DNA of 64,000 bases from Achromobacter mucicolens (GTDB lineage Bacteria > Pseudomonadota > Gammaproteobacteria > Burkholderiales > Burkholderiaceae_B): NCBI RefSeq assembly GCF_902859725.1, contig NZ_CADIJP010000007.1, positions 186,001 to 250,000 of the forward strand, in the 5' to 3' direction. How positions within the stretch are numbered: position 1 is the first letter of the stretch; each line of letters opens with the position of its first letter. The notes under the pieces were generated by a model. The model was given only the letters and a program-made list of their open reading frames with translations. It did not search any database and was not told the DNA's origin. The position numbers and the translations under genes were made by a program. This document shows, one piece after another, positions 1 through 8,841 of the stretch.

Positions 1-420
1 CTGGTGCTGTTCCAGGGACCGCATGCGTTCATTTCGCCCAGCTGGTACGTCAACAGGCAGACGTTCCCGACGTGGAACTACACCGCGGTCCATGCGCGAG
101 GCACGCCACGCTTGATCGATGCGCCCGAGGCCATCCGCGCGGTCCTGGCGGAAACGGTGGCTCGCTACGACACGCCGCTGGGGGGCGAATGGCGCTTTCC
201 CGAGATGCCCGAGAGCCTGACGGCACCGCGCCTCACGGCGATCGCGGCGCTGGAGATCCCGATTGCCGGGCTGGAGGGAAAGATGAAGCTGAACCAGGAC
301 AAATCGGTGGCCGACCGCCTGAACGTGATCCGCGAGCTGGAACGGCTGGGGGACGCGGGCAGCCTGGCGGTCGCCCGGCTGATCCGCGCCCAGCCGGACC
401 TGGCGGCGGACAACGCCTGA
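1..420 (+). CDS. PaiB-family FMN-binding protein, 3' part only
   Basis: The reading frame is open from the first base, so the gene begins upstream of the window and only the C-terminal ~139 residues are seen. The stretch ISPSWYVN followed by PTWNYTAVHA is the typical PaiB-family signature (flavin-binding split-barrel proteins often annotated as FMN-binding negative transcriptional regulators). The C-terminal half, with GLEGKMKLNQDKS, is the usual PaiB ending. Known family members bind FMN or haem-like cofactors, but their physiological role is poorly defined. It lies 17 bp before the class II aldolase gene on the same strand and may be co-transcribed with it. Family assignment is good; function is not. 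Confidence 0.8.
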   Translation: MVLFQGPHAFISPSWYVNRQTFPTWNYTAVHARGTPRLIDAPEAIRAVLAETVARYDTPLGGEWRFPEMPESLTAPRLTAIAALEIPIAGLEGKMKLNQDKSVADRLNVIRELERLGDAGSLAVARLIRAQPDLAADNA

Positions 421-437
421 TTCCAACCGGAGCCCTC

Positions 438-1181
438 ATGACGCAAGAACTCACCGAAGCGAGCGTGCGCGACGAACTGGCCGCCCTGTACCGCCTCGTC
501 GCCCACTTTCGCATGACCGATCTGATCGACACCCACATCAGCGCGCGGGTGCCGGGCACGAAAGATCATTTCCTCATCAACCGCTACGGCGTGCTGTTTC
601 ACGAAATGCGCCCGCAGGACCTGGTGAAGATCGATCTGGACGGCAATCCGGTCGATCCGGGCGACGCCGACAGTCAGCACGTCAACGCGGCCGGCTTCAC
701 CATTCATTCGGCGGTGCATGCCGCGCGCCACGATCTGGCGTGCGTGGTGCATACGCATACCGCCGATGGCATTGCCGTGGCGTGCCAGCGCGATGGGCTT
801 CTGCCGATCACGCAGCATGCGCTGCGCTTCTACAACCGGCTCGGCTATCACGACTACCAGGGCATCGCGCTGGACCTCGAAGAGCGCGAAAGCCTCGTCG
901 CCAGCCTTGGCCCGCACAAGGCCATGATCCTGCGCAACCACGGCCTGCTGGCGGCGGGATCGTCGGTGGCCGAGGCCTTCGTCAATATCTATTACCTGGA
1001 GCGCGCCTGCCAGGCGCAGGTCAAGGCCCAATCGGCCGGCGCGCCACTGGTATTCCCGCCGGAGGCGGTGTGCGAGCGCACCGCGAGCCAGTTTGAACGG
1101 CCCACCGCCCCGATCTACACGCAGCGGGTTTGGACCGCCGCGCGGCGCCTGCTGGAGCCGGACCTGGAGACGATCGAATGA
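438..1181 (+). CDS. class II aldolase/adducin family protein
   Basis: The protein has 247 residues. The ATG at 438 is chosen because the frame upstream of it translates to Arg/Gly-rich non-protein-like sequence. The family contains zinc-dependent aldolases such as L-fuculose-phosphate aldolase, and related decarboxylases and dehydratases. Visible family features are the metal-binding HTHT pair in CVVHTHTADG and the later NHGLL motif that supplies a third metal ligand. These oxygen-sensitive-site residues are intact, so activity is plausible, but the substrate cannot be read from sequence. The stop overlaps the start of the following aminotransferase gene by 4 bp (ATGA at 1178-1181), indicating translational coupling. 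A binding-protein gene and an IclR regulator nearby suggest a small catabolic cluster. Confidence 0.85.
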   Translation: MTQELTEASVRDELAALYRLVAHFRMTDLIDTHISARVPGTKDHFLINRYGVLFHEMRPQDLVKIDLDGNPVDPGDADSQHVNAAGFTIHSAVHAARHDLACVVHTHTADGIAVACQRDGLLPITQHALRFYNRLGYHDYQGIALDLEERESLVASLGPHKAMILRNHGLLAAGSSVAEAFVNIYYLERACQAQVKAQSAGAPLVFPPEAVCERTASQFERPTAPIYTQRVWTAARRLLEPDLETIE

Positions 1182-2387
1182 AAGACAGCCTGACGACAGC
1201 ACGCGCCGAATTGGCCGGGCCGCAGTTCCTGCATACGCCCGGGCCGACGCACGTGCCCGATGCGGTGCGCGAGGCCATGGGCCGCCAGTGCATGGATCTA
1301 TCCGATCCGCGGCTGGCCGAATTGGTCGCGGATTGCGAGGCGGGCCTGGCCCGTCTGCTGGGCACGCGGCACGCGGCACGCGGACGTGCTGATGTACGCG
1401 GCCAACGGGCACGGCGCGTGGGAAGCCGCCATTGCCAATCTGGTCGCGCCCGGCGCGCAGGTGCTGGTGGCCGGCAGCGGCCATTTCGCGGAAGCGTGGG
1501 CCGTGCATGCCGAGGCCATGGGCGCCACGGCCTTGCGCACGCCGACCCGCCCCGGACAGGCGCTGGATCCGGCCGCGATCGAAGCGGCGCTGCGGGCGGA
1601 CACGGCGCGGCGCATCGCCGCCGTGTTCGCGGTGCATACCGACACGGCCAGCGGCGTGACCAGCGACATTGCGGCCGTGCGCCGGGCCATGGACGCCAGC
1701 GGCCATCCGGCGCTGCTGGTGGCCGACGTGATCGCCTCGCTGGGCGCCACGCCCTTCCGCATGGACGAGTGGGGCGTCAACGTGGCGATCGGCGCATCGC
1801 AGAAGGCGCTGATGGGACCGCCGGGGCTGTCCTTCACCGCGGTCGACGCGCGCGCCCTGCAGGCGGCGCAAGCCAATCCCACGCCGCGTGCCTATTGGGA
1901 CTGGAACAAGCGCAAGAGCGATCTGCTTTACCGCAAGTTCTGCGGCACGCCGCCGCAGAGCCTCCTGGCCGGCATGCGCGCCGCGCTGGCGCTGATTGCC
2001 GCCGAAGGCGAGGAGGCGGTGTTCGCCCGCCACCGGCGCGTAGCGAACGCGGTGCATGCCGCGGTGAACGCGTGGTCGCGCGGTGGCGCGCTCAGGCTGT
2101 TCGTGCAGGATCCCGCCGCGCGGGCGGTGTCGGTCACCACGATTTCGGTCGCCGACGGCGTGGACGTCGAGGCCATGCGTACCGTGGCGCGCGAACGCTT
2201 CCACGTTGCCGTGGCGGGCGGGCTGGGGCCGCTCGCCGGACGGATGTTCCGCATTGGCCACCTGGGCGACGTGCATCCCGCCATGATCCTGGGCGCGCTG
2301 GGCGGCGTTGACGCCGCATTGCGGGCCTGCGGCATACCCATTGGCGACGGCGCGCTGCTGGAGGCAGTCAGGGCGCTGCACGACTGA
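1178..2387 (+). pseudogene. class V aminotransferase, frameshifted by a 7-bp repeat
   Basis: This resembles the alanine-glyoxylate/serine-pyruvate type of PLP aminotransferases. The N-terminal part (LHTPGPTHVPDAVREAM) reads from the ATG at 1178. The rest (ANGHGAWEAAI onward, with the PLP-lysine region IGASQKALMGPPG) reads in the next frame to 2387. The switch falls exactly at three tandem copies of GGCACGC (1361-1381). With two copies the frame is continuous and reads LLGTRHADVLMYAANG, giving a full protein of about 400 residues, normal for the family. So the gene is either a recent pseudogene, a slippage-prone locus, or carries a sequence error. The downstream frame shows no other damage. 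It overlaps the class II aldolase gene by 4 bp, and the two were probably co-translated. Confidence 0.88.
1361..1381 (+). repeat. three tandem GGCACGC units causing a frameshift
   Basis: Three perfect 7-bp units lie inside the aminotransferase gene. A unit length not divisible by three means that gain or loss of one copy changes the reading frame. Two copies give an uninterrupted protein. Confidence 0.95.
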
Positions 2388-2450
2388 ATCGGTTTTGCTG
2401 GCGCGGCCCTGACCCGGCCGCCATTTCTGCCGTACCTACGATAAGGACAC

Positions 2451-4025
2451 ATGATGAGACAACGTGGTTTTGCGGCGGCCGCCCTGGCCGTCATCGCGGT
2501 GGCGGTTTCCCTTTGCCCGGCCCAGGCCGAGCCGGTCAGCGCCAAGGTGGTCATGCATGCGCCGCTGCGCGTGCTGGACCCGGTGCTGACCAATGCGTAC
2601 ATCACGCGCAATCACGGGTACATGGTGTACGACACGCTGTTTTCGCTGGACGCGAATTCGCGTCCGCAGCCGCAGATGGTGGCGTCGTGGACGGTGTCGC
2701 CCGACCAGTTGACCTATATGTTCACGCTTAGGCCGGGCTTGAAATTTCATGACGGTGCGCCCGTCTCCGGTGAGGACGTGGTGGCGTCCCTCAAGCGCTG
2801 GTCGCAGCGCGATCCCGTCGGTTCGCGCCTGGCCGGCACCACGCAGAGCATGGACAGCCCGTCGGCCGACACCTTCCGCATCGTGCTCACCAAGCCCTAC
2901 GGGCTGCTGCTGGATGCGCTGGCCAAGCCGGGCTCGCCCGTGCCGTTCATCATGCCCCGTCGCATCGCGGCGACGCCGCCGTCCGAGGCCATCAAGGAAA
3001 CCGTCGGCTCGGGTCCGTACAAATTCCTGCAAGCCGAGTTCCAGGCCGGCGTGAAGGCCGCGTATGTGAAGAATGCGGATTACGTGCCGCGCAACGAGCC
3101 GGCCAGCCGCTTTGCCGGGGGCAAGGTCGCCATGTTCGACCGCATCGACGTGGTGAACGTGCCGGATGCGCAGACCGCGGTGAACGCACTGCGCCAGGGC
3201 GAAATCGACTTCGTCGAGAACGTGGCGCCCGACCTCTTGCCACAGCTGGACGGCGTGAAGACCGTGACGGTGCAGAGCTATGGCGACGCGTCCGAAACCT
3301 ACACCTTGCGCATGAACTGGAAGCAGCCGCCCCTGGACAACGTGAAGGTGCGGCGTGCGGTGCTGGCCGCGCTGTACCAGGCCGACTACCTGGATGCCTC
3401 GCTGGGCGATCCGGCCTACTACAAGCTGTGTGGCGCCATGTTGAGCTGCATCTCGGCATACCAGACCGAAGACGGCGCGACGCAGACCAAGCCCGCCAAT
3501 CTGGCGCAGGCGCGGGCGTTGCTGAAGGACAGCGGCTACGCGGGCGAGAAGATCGTGGTGCTGCATCCGACCGACGTGCGCAGCCTGTCCAGCCTGGCGC
3601 CCGTGACCGCGCAGGCGCTGCGCAGCATCGGTATGAACGTGGAAGTGCAGTCGATGGACTGGGCCACGCTGCTCTCGCGGCGCAGCAAGGACGCGCCGCT
3701 GGCCGAAGGCGGCTGGAGCATCTTCCATTCCAGTCTGACCAGCATGGACCTGCTGAACCCCATCGTGAACGCCAATCTGGACGGACGGGGCGAGGGCGGC
3801 TATCCGGGCTGGACCAAGGACGACACCATCCAGCGCCTGCGCGCCGAGTTCGAGTCGGTGAGCGGGCTGGAAGCGCAGAAGCGCGTGGCCGCCGAAATCC
3901 AGCAGCGCGCCTACGAGCAGGTGATGTTCGTGCCGCTGGGGGGATACTCGGAATTCAAGGCGTACGACAAGAAGTTCGACGGCATGGTGCCGGCCCCATT
4001 GCCGCTGTTCTGGCGCGGCAAGTAG
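2451..4025 (+). CDS. ABC importer substrate-binding protein, peptide/opine type (SBP_bac_5)
   Basis: The protein has 524 residues. An N-terminal Sec signal peptide is visible (MMRQRGFAAAALAVIAVAV, cleavage near AQA-EP), so it acts in the periplasm. The body has the features of extracellular solute-binding protein family 5: a P-x-x-V-x-x-Y-D-T-L-type start, FTLRPGLKFHDGAPVSGEDVV, and SGPYKF-like GSGPYKFLQ. These proteins bind oligopeptides, opines, nickel or glutathione and deliver them to an inner-membrane ABC transporter. No permease or ATPase gene follows, so it would have to use a transporter encoded elsewhere, or its partners have been lost. AAGGA lies 8-9 bp before the ATG. It converges on the IclR gene 10 bp downstream. 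The substrate is unknown. Confidence 0.88.
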   Translation: MMRQRGFAAAALAVIAVAVSLCPAQAEPVSAKVVMHAPLRVLDPVLTNAYITRNHGYMVYDTLFSLDANSRPQPQMVASWTVSPDQLTYMFTLRPGLKFHDGAPVSGEDVVASLKRWSQRDPVGSRLAGTTQSMDSPSADTFRIVLTKPYGLLLDALAKPGSPVPFIMPRRIAATPPSEAIKETVGSGPYKFLQAEFQAGVKAAYVKNADYVPRNEPASRFAGGKVAMFDRIDVVNVPDAQTAVNALRQGEIDFVENVAPDLLPQLDGVKTVTVQSYGDASETYTLRMNWKQPPLDNVKVRRAVLAALYQADYLDASLGDPAYYKLCGAMLSCISAYQTEDGATQTKPANLAQARALLKDSGYAGEKIVVLHPTDVRSLSSLAPVTAQALRSIGMNVEVQSMDWATLLSRRSKDAPLAEGGWSIFHSSLTSMDLLNPIVNANLDGRGEGGYPGWTKDDTIQRLRAEFESVSGLEAQKRVAAEIQQRAYEQVMFVPLGGYSEFKAYDKKFDGMVPAPLPLFWRGK

Positions 4026-4035
4026 GAAAGGCCGT

Positions 4036-4827
4036 TCAGGACAGCCCCACCTTGCCGCTCAGCCCCCGCGCCGCGGTCAGCAAGAGCGGCGAATAGCGTC
4101 GCGCAAACTCCGCCGGCGAAGCCCATTCGGACACCAGCCCGGCGATCTGGATGGCCGCTACCGGCCGATGCCGATGATCCAGGATGGCGGCGGCCAGGTT
4201 CAGCTCGCCCAGCATGCTTTCCTCGATGGCCGTGGCATACCCATCCTGGCGCGCCTGCTGGACCAGCCCCCGGATGCGGTCCGGGTCGTTGTCGGTCTTG
4301 GGCGTACTGGGGATGGTGTCGAGCGGCATGTCCTTGGACCGGGAAAGGATGTCTTCGACTTCCTCCTCGGGCAGGTGGGACATGATGGCCCGCCCGCCGG
4401 CCGTCTGCACCATCGGCAGGGCGCGGCCGGCCAGCGTGCTGCTGAAGGTCTGGCGCTTGGTCTGGCGTCGCAGCGCAAAAATGATGTACAGGTCATCGAA
4501 CAGGCTCAGTTCGACGCGTTCGTTGGTTTCGCGCTGCATTTCGGCGATCAGCGGGGTGGCGCGTTCAAGCAGCGGCACGCTGCGCATGTAATCGAAGCTG
4601 CGCTGCAGGATCTTCTTGCCGGGCGTGTAGCCCTTGCCGCCCGCGCCGCGTTCCAGGTAGCCCAGCGTGACCAGCGTGTGGGTCATGCGCTGCGTGGTGC
4701 TGCGGTCAAAGCCGGTGATCTCCATGAGCTCGTTCATGCTCATGGTTGACGGGCGCTGGGCAAAGGCTTCCAGCAGTTCGAAGCCTTTGGCCAGGGATTG
4801 CACGAAGAGAGGGTCGGGACGGCTCAT
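4036..4827 (-). CDS. IclR-family transcriptional regulator
   Basis: The protein has 263 residues, the usual length for the family. An N-terminal winged helix-turn-helix (VQSLAKGFELLEAF to GYLERGAGGKGYTPGKK, about residues 9-70) is followed by the effector-binding GAF-like IclR domain, including GRALPMVQTAGGRAIMSHL. IclR proteins control catabolic operons in response to small acids or aromatic compounds. Its gene converges with the aldolase/aminotransferase/binding-protein group, which is a candidate target. The divergent neighbour is speG, separated by 183 bp that would contain both promoters. The effector cannot be predicted. Confidence 0.92.
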   Translation of the reverse strand: MSRPDPLFVQSLAKGFELLEAFAQRPSTMSMNELMEITGFDRSTTQRMTHTLVTLGYLERGAGGKGYTPGKKILQRSFDYMRSVPLLERATPLIAEMQRETNERVELSLFDDLYIIFALRRQTKRQTFSSTLAGRALPMVQTAGGRAIMSHLPEEEVEDILSRSKDMPLDTIPSTPKTDNDPDRIRGLVQQARQDGYATAIEESMLGELNLAAAILDHRHRPVAAIQIAGLVSEWASPAEFARRYSPLLLTAARGLSGKVGLS

Positions 4828-5010
4828 GGGAATCGCTTGTAGGGTGGCGGTGGGCGTCCGCGCCGGTTGGGAACTGCAGGGATTTTATAAAGATTCCGAG
4901 GTATTTCCTAGAGATACTTGCGTGCTCGCAAGCGGCTGCGGTTTCCACCAGGCGGGACGTGAGGGCTTGACATAGAATGGCCGCACATCAGCGGTCATTT
5001 CGAGGTACCC

Positions 5011-5595
5011 ATGTCGGCCATATCCGATATCAAACTACGCCCGCTCGAACGCGGCGACCTGCACTTCGTGCACAAGATCAACAATAACGACGTCATCATG
5101 CGCTACTGGTTCGAAGAGCCGTACGAAGCCTATGACGAACTCGTCGCGCTGTACGACCGCCACCTTCACGACCAGAACGAGCGGCGCTTCATCATCGAGC
5201 ACGACACGGGGCAGCCGGCCGGGCTGGTCGAGCTTGTGGAGATCGACTACATCCATCGCCGGGCAGAATTCCAGATCATCATCGCGCCCAGCTACCAGGG
5301 CAGGGGCTACGCCAAGGCCGCGACGCGCATTGCGGTGGGCTATGCGTTTCGGGTGCTGAACCTGCACAAGGTGTATCTGGTGGTGGACAAGGACAATACC
5401 GCCGCCGTGCACATCTACGAACGGTGCGGTTTCCAGATCGAAGGCCTGCTCAAGGAGGAATTCTTTTCCAACGGCGCGTACCGCGATGCCTATCGGATGG
5501 CGCTGTTGCAGCACGACCATCTGCGCGACGTGGGACCGGGCGCGCCGGACGCGCCCGTGCTGCGGGACTGGCCGCAGGAAGAGCAGGCGGGCTAG
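5011..5595 (+). CDS. speG: spermidine N1-acetyltransferase SpeG
   Basis: The protein has 194 residues and is strongly similar along its length to enterobacterial Spe[58 protein letters not shown]. The GNAT acetyl-CoA loop is YQGRGYA (about residues 95-101), and the family's catalytic tyrosine is at about 136 in HIYERCGF. The enzyme acetylates spermidine and spermine with acetyl-CoA in the cytoplasm, limiting polyamine toxicity. It extends about 20 residues past the common core with a Pro/Ala/Asp-rich tail. GAGG upstream of the ATG fits a ribosome-binding site. It stands alone, divergent from the IclR gene. Confidence 0.93.
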   Translation: MSAISDIKLRPLERGDLHFVHKINNNDVIMRYWFEEPYEAYDELVALYDRHLHDQNERRFIIEHDTGQPAGLVELVEIDYIHRRAEFQIIIAPSYQGRGYAKAATRIAVGYAFRVLNLHKVYLVVDKDNTAAVHIYERCGFQIEGLLKEEFFSNGAYRDAYRMALLQHDHLRDVGPGAPDAPVLRDWPQEEQAG

Positions 5596-5616
5596 CGCCG
5601 CCTGCTGCGTGCTACA

Positions 5617-5934
5617 TCAGGGCTTGAAGAACGCCGTCGGCGTCATCAGGCGGTTTTCCTGGCTGATCAGGTAACCGGCTTCGGCGCTCTTGGTCAGGTA
5701 GGTCGCCCAGGCCGGGTCCTTCTGCAGCGCCTGGCGCTTGGCTTCGCGGTCGGCGGCGCTGTCGTACACCCAGATGTGCATGTAGGAGTTGACGTTGCCG
5801 GTTTCAGTCTGCATGTAGGCGAGCGGCTTGCCCAGATGGCGGCTCTGCACCTCGTAGCCGTGCTCGGCATAGAGCGCCAGGTGTTTCTTGATGGTGCCGG
5901 CGCGGCACGTATAGGTACGGACGTCGTAAAGCAT
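5617..5934 (-). CDS. NIPSNAP-family protein
   Basis: The protein has 105 residues and starts MLYDVRTYTCRAGTIKKHLALY, the usual opening of NIPSNAP-domain proteins (ferredoxin-like alpha/beta fold). The frame continues upstream of 5934, but that part is protein-unlike and would run into the Bug gene, so the ATG at 5934 is preferred. Later motifs (YMHIWVYDSAADREAKRQALQKDPAW) agree with the family. The biochemical function is unknown. It is the last gene of a leftward set, 32 bp after the Bug binding-protein gene. Such small proteins often accompany Bug and catabolic genes in this group of bacteria. Confidence 0.85.
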   Translation of the reverse strand: MLYDVRTYTCRAGTIKKHLALYAEHGYEVQSRHLGKPLAYMQTETGNVNSYMHIWVYDSAADREAKRQALQKDPAWATYLTKSAEAGYLISQENRLMTPTAFFKP

Positions 5935-5966
5935 GTTGATCCTTGATAGGGGTAGCGGAAAGCGTG

Positions 5967-6956
5967 TTATTCGGCCGTGGCGCCGGACTGCTTGACCAGC
6001 TCGCTCCAGCGTTCCACTTCGGTGTTCACATATTTCTGGAAGGCGGTGTGGCCGTCGCCCACGGGGTCGGCGCCCAGGCCCTTCAACTTGTCCTGCACGG
6101 CCGGGTCGGCGACGCTGTCGGTGACGGCCTTGGACAGCTTCTCGACCACGGGCGCGGGCGTGGCGGCCGGCACGAACAGACCGAACCACGATCGCGCGTT
6201 CATGGCCGGGTAGGCCGCCTCGGAGAATGCGGGCACGTTGGGCAGCGCCGCATGGCGCTGCGTGCCGGTGACCGCGATGGGCGTGAGGCGCCCGGCCTGC
6301 ACCTGCGACAGCACTTCGGGCAGGTTGGCGAACATGATCTGGACCTGTCCGCCCATGAGGTCGTTGAGCGCCTGCGCGCCGCCCTTGTACGGCACGTGCG
6401 TCATCTGCGCGCCAGCCAGCGAATTGAATTGCGCGCCGGCCAGGTGCGAAGCCGTGCCGGTGCCGCCCGAGGCGTAGTTCACGCGGTTGCCGTTGGCCTT
6501 GGCATAGGCCGCCAGTTCCTGCGGGGTCTTGGCCGGCACCGAGGGGTTCACCACCAGCAGCAGCGGCACCGACGCCAGGTTGGACAGGCCGGCGAAGTCG
6601 CGCGTCAGGCTGTAGTCGAGCTTGTGATAGAGCGTGGCGTTGATGGCGTGGCTGGACGTGGCCATCAGCAGCGTGTAGCCGTCGGGCTCGGCGCGGGCCG
6701 CCATGACGGCGCCGATGTTGCCGTTGGCGCCCGCCTTGTTCTCCACCACCACGGGTTGGCCAAGCCGTGTCGACATGGCCTGCGCCACGGTGCGCGCGAT
6801 CACGTCGGTGGCGCCGCCCGCGGCGAAGGGCACGATGATGCGCAAGGGGCGTTCGGGGAAGTCGGCCGCGGCGGCCGTTGCTGCCGTGCCCAGCGACGCG
6901 GCGGCCATCAGGACGGCGGCGGCCAGGCGCCGCACGGGGGTCAGGGTTTTCGTCAT
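5967..6956 (-). CDS. Bug-family periplasmic binding protein (tripartite tricarboxylate type)
   Basis: The protein has 329 residues. A Sec signal peptide (VRRLAAAVLMAAASLGTAATAAAA) precedes FPERPLRIIVPFAAGGATDVIAR, the hallmark of Bug/TctC proteins. ENKAGANGNIG and PDGYTLLM are also diagnostic. Bug proteins bind carboxylates such as citrate, glutamate or aromatic acids in the periplasm, and most are orphans without TctAB membrane partners, as here. The gene lies 50 bp after the ThDP-enzyme gene and 32 bp before the NIPSNAP gene, consistent with one operon. The ligand is probably a carboxylate handled by the neighbouring enzyme, but that is inference. Confidence 0.92.
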   Translation of the reverse strand: MTKTLTPVRRLAAAVLMAAASLGTAATAAAADFPERPLRIIVPFAAGGATDVIARTVAQAMSTRLGQPVVVENKAGANGNIGAVMAARAEPDGYTLLMATSSHAINATLYHKLDYSLTRDFAGLSNLASVPLLLVVNPSVPAKTPQELAAYAKANGNRVNYASGGTGTASHLAGAQFNSLAGAQMTHVPYKGGAQALNDLMGGQVQIMFANLPEVLSQVQAGRLTPIAVTGTQRHAALPNVPAFSEAAYPAMNARSWFGLFVPAATPAPVVEKLSKAVTDSVADPAVQDKLKGLGADPVGDGHTAFQKYVNTEVERWSELVKQSGATAE

Positions 6957-7006
6957 GTCTCTCTCCAGTGTTTTGGGTTTTTTTATGGGTTGCCGGGCCT
7001 GGTCTC

Positions 7007-8692
7007 TCAGGCGCCGGCGGTGCGCGCCTTTTCGCGCAGGCTCGTCAGGGTGGCCCGGGGCGTGATCACCTCCGGGTCCAGGCTGAGTTCGATCAGATAA
7101 GGGGCTGCGCTGTCCAGCGCGCGAGCCAGCGCGGGCGTGAAGGCTTCATGCGTCTGTACGCGTTCGGCCGTCACGCCGAACGATTGCGCGTACGCCACGA
7201 AATCCGGGTTGCACAGGTCCGTGCCGATGGTGCGGCCGGGGTAGTGCACCTCCTGGTGCATGCGGATCGTGCCGTACATGCCGTTGTTGAACACGATGAA
7301 GACGATGCCAAGCTGGTGCTGCTTCACGGTGGCCAATTCCTGCGAAGTCATCAGGAAGCAGCCGTCGCCCGCCAGGCAGATCACCTGGCGGTCGGGATGG
7401 CGCAGCTTGGCCGCGATGGCCGCGGGCACGCCGTAACCCATGGCGCCGCTGGTCGGCGCCAGTTGTGTGCGCGGGTGGGTGAAACGGTAGTAACGATGCG
7501 CCCAGGCGCTGTAGTTGCCCGCGCCATTGGTCAGGATGGCGCTCGGGTCCAACTGGTCGCGCAGCGCGGCAATGACGCGCGCCGGGTCCAGGCCCGTGCG
7601 CGGGGCAGGCAGCTCGGTGTAGCGCAGGTAGTTGTCGTGCAGGCGTTGCGCCCACGCGCGCCACGGCGATGCGTCCACGGGCTCCAGCTCCACCGCCGTC
7701 TTCGCGAAGGCGTCCATGCCGGCCTGGATTTTCACGGCTGGCTGGTACACGCGGCCCAGCTCTTCGGGGCTTGCCAGCACGTGGATCAGCGTCTGGCTGG
7801 GCACCGGCGATTGCAGCAGCGAATAGCCGCCCGTCACCATCTCGCCCAGCCGCGCGCCCACCGCCAGGATGACGTCGGCCTGGCGCACCGCCTCGGCCAG
7901 TTCGGGGTTCACGCCGATGCCGACTTCACCCACGTATTGCGCGTGGTGGTTGTCGAACAGATCCTGCCGGCGGAACGAGCACGCCACGGGCAGGCCGTTC
8001 AGCTCGGCAAAGCGGGTCAGGCTTGACAGTCCCGCGTCGGTCCAGCCCGAACCGCCGACGATCATCAGGGGGCGCTGGGCGCCCGCCAGCAGCGTGCGCA
8101 TGCTGGCCAGGGCGTCGGGCGCCGGATAGGCCTGCGGCACCTGGATCGTGCCGCAGGGCAGGGCCGGGGCCACGTCGGTCAGCATGTCCTCGGGCAGCGC
8201 CAGGACCACCGGGCCGGGGCGGCCGGACGTGGCGACGGAGAATGCGCGGTTCAGGTATTCGGTGACGCGCGCGGCGCTGTCGATCTGCGCCACCCACTTC
8301 GTGAACTGGCCGAACATGCGGCGGTAGTCGATCTCCTGGAACGCCTCGCGCTCGACCATGTCGTTGCCGACCTGGCCGACCAGCACGATGAGCGGGGTGG
8401 AATCCTGGAAGGCCGTCTGCACGCCGATGCTGGCGTTGGTGGCGCCGGGGCCACGCGTGACCATGCAGATGCCGGGGCGACCGGTCAGCTTGCCGTGCGC
8501 TTCGGCCATGAATGCCGCCGCGCCTTCGTGGCGGCAGGACACCAGCCGGATGCGGTCGCGATGCGCGTACAGCGCGTCCAGTACGTCCAGGTAGCTCTCG
8601 CCGGGTACGCCGAATACGGTATCCACGCCGTGGTCCAGCAGGGCCCGCACCACGTGCTGGCCGCCCGTCATCAATGTCGAAGTGTCGTTCAT
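7007..8692 (-). CDS. thiamine-diphosphate-dependent enzyme, acetolactate-synthase-like
   Basis: The protein has 561 residues with the three-domain layout of the family. The N-terminal PYR domain carries the catalytic glutamate (HEGAAAFMAEAHG, E56). A central domain follows. The C-terminal PP domain has the ThDP motif beginning GDGCFLM and ending FNNGMYGTI. Members include acetolactate synthase, benzoylformate decarboxylase, glyoxylate carboligase and sulfoacetaldehyde acetyltransferase. No small regulatory subunit gene is present, so biosynthetic acetolactate synthase is unlikely. It is followed by Bug and NIPSNAP genes, suggesting breakdown of an imported 2-oxo acid. The specific reaction cannot be assigned. 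The 149 bp upstream, before the AraC gene, probably hold its promoter. Confidence 0.88.
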   Translation of the reverse strand: MNDTSTLMTGGQHVVRALLDHGVDTVFGVPGESYLDVLDALYAHRDRIRLVSCRHEGAAAFMAEAHGKLTGRPGICMVTRGPGATNASIGVQTAFQDSTPLIVLVGQVGNDMVEREAFQEIDYRRMFGQFTKWVAQIDSAARVTEYLNRAFSVATSGRPGPVVLALPEDMLTDVAPALPCGTIQVPQAYPAPDALASMRTLLAGAQRPLMIVGGSGWTDAGLSSLTRFAELNGLPVACSFRRQDLFDNHHAQYVGEVGIGVNPELAEAVRQADVILAVGARLGEMVTGGYSLLQSPVPSQTLIHVLASPEELGRVYQPAVKIQAGMDAFAKTAVELEPVDASPWRAWAQRLHDNYLRYTELPAPRTGLDPARVIAALRDQLDPSAILTNGAGNYSAWAHRYYRFTHPRTQLAPTSGAMGYGVPAAIAAKLRHPDRQVICLAGDGCFLMTSQELATVKQHQLGIVFIVFNNGMYGTIRMHQEVHYPGRTIGTDLCNPDFVAYAQSFGVTAERVQTHEAFTPALARALDSAAPYLIELSLDPEVITPRATLTSLREKARTAGA

Positions 8693-8841
8693 CGCAATTT
8701 CAATCTGGCCGCAGCGCGGCGGGTTGAGTCCGGATGAACTTTACGCAGCCCCGGTCAGGGCGCGTTAGGACAGATCAGAGCTTGTTTTGCACTTTTTTGC
8801 GGGCCGGGTCGCGCGGCCGCTGTCCGCCAGTCACTCAGCCA

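Noticed and set aside
165-2381. Very long open frame on the minus strand across the aldolase and aminotransferase genes
   Set aside because: His/Arg/Gly-rich, no recognisable motif, antisense to clearly coding sequence; an effect of high GC.
4967-4995. TTGACA before speG as a -35 element
   Set aside because: No acceptable -10 hexamer at 16-18 bp spacing.
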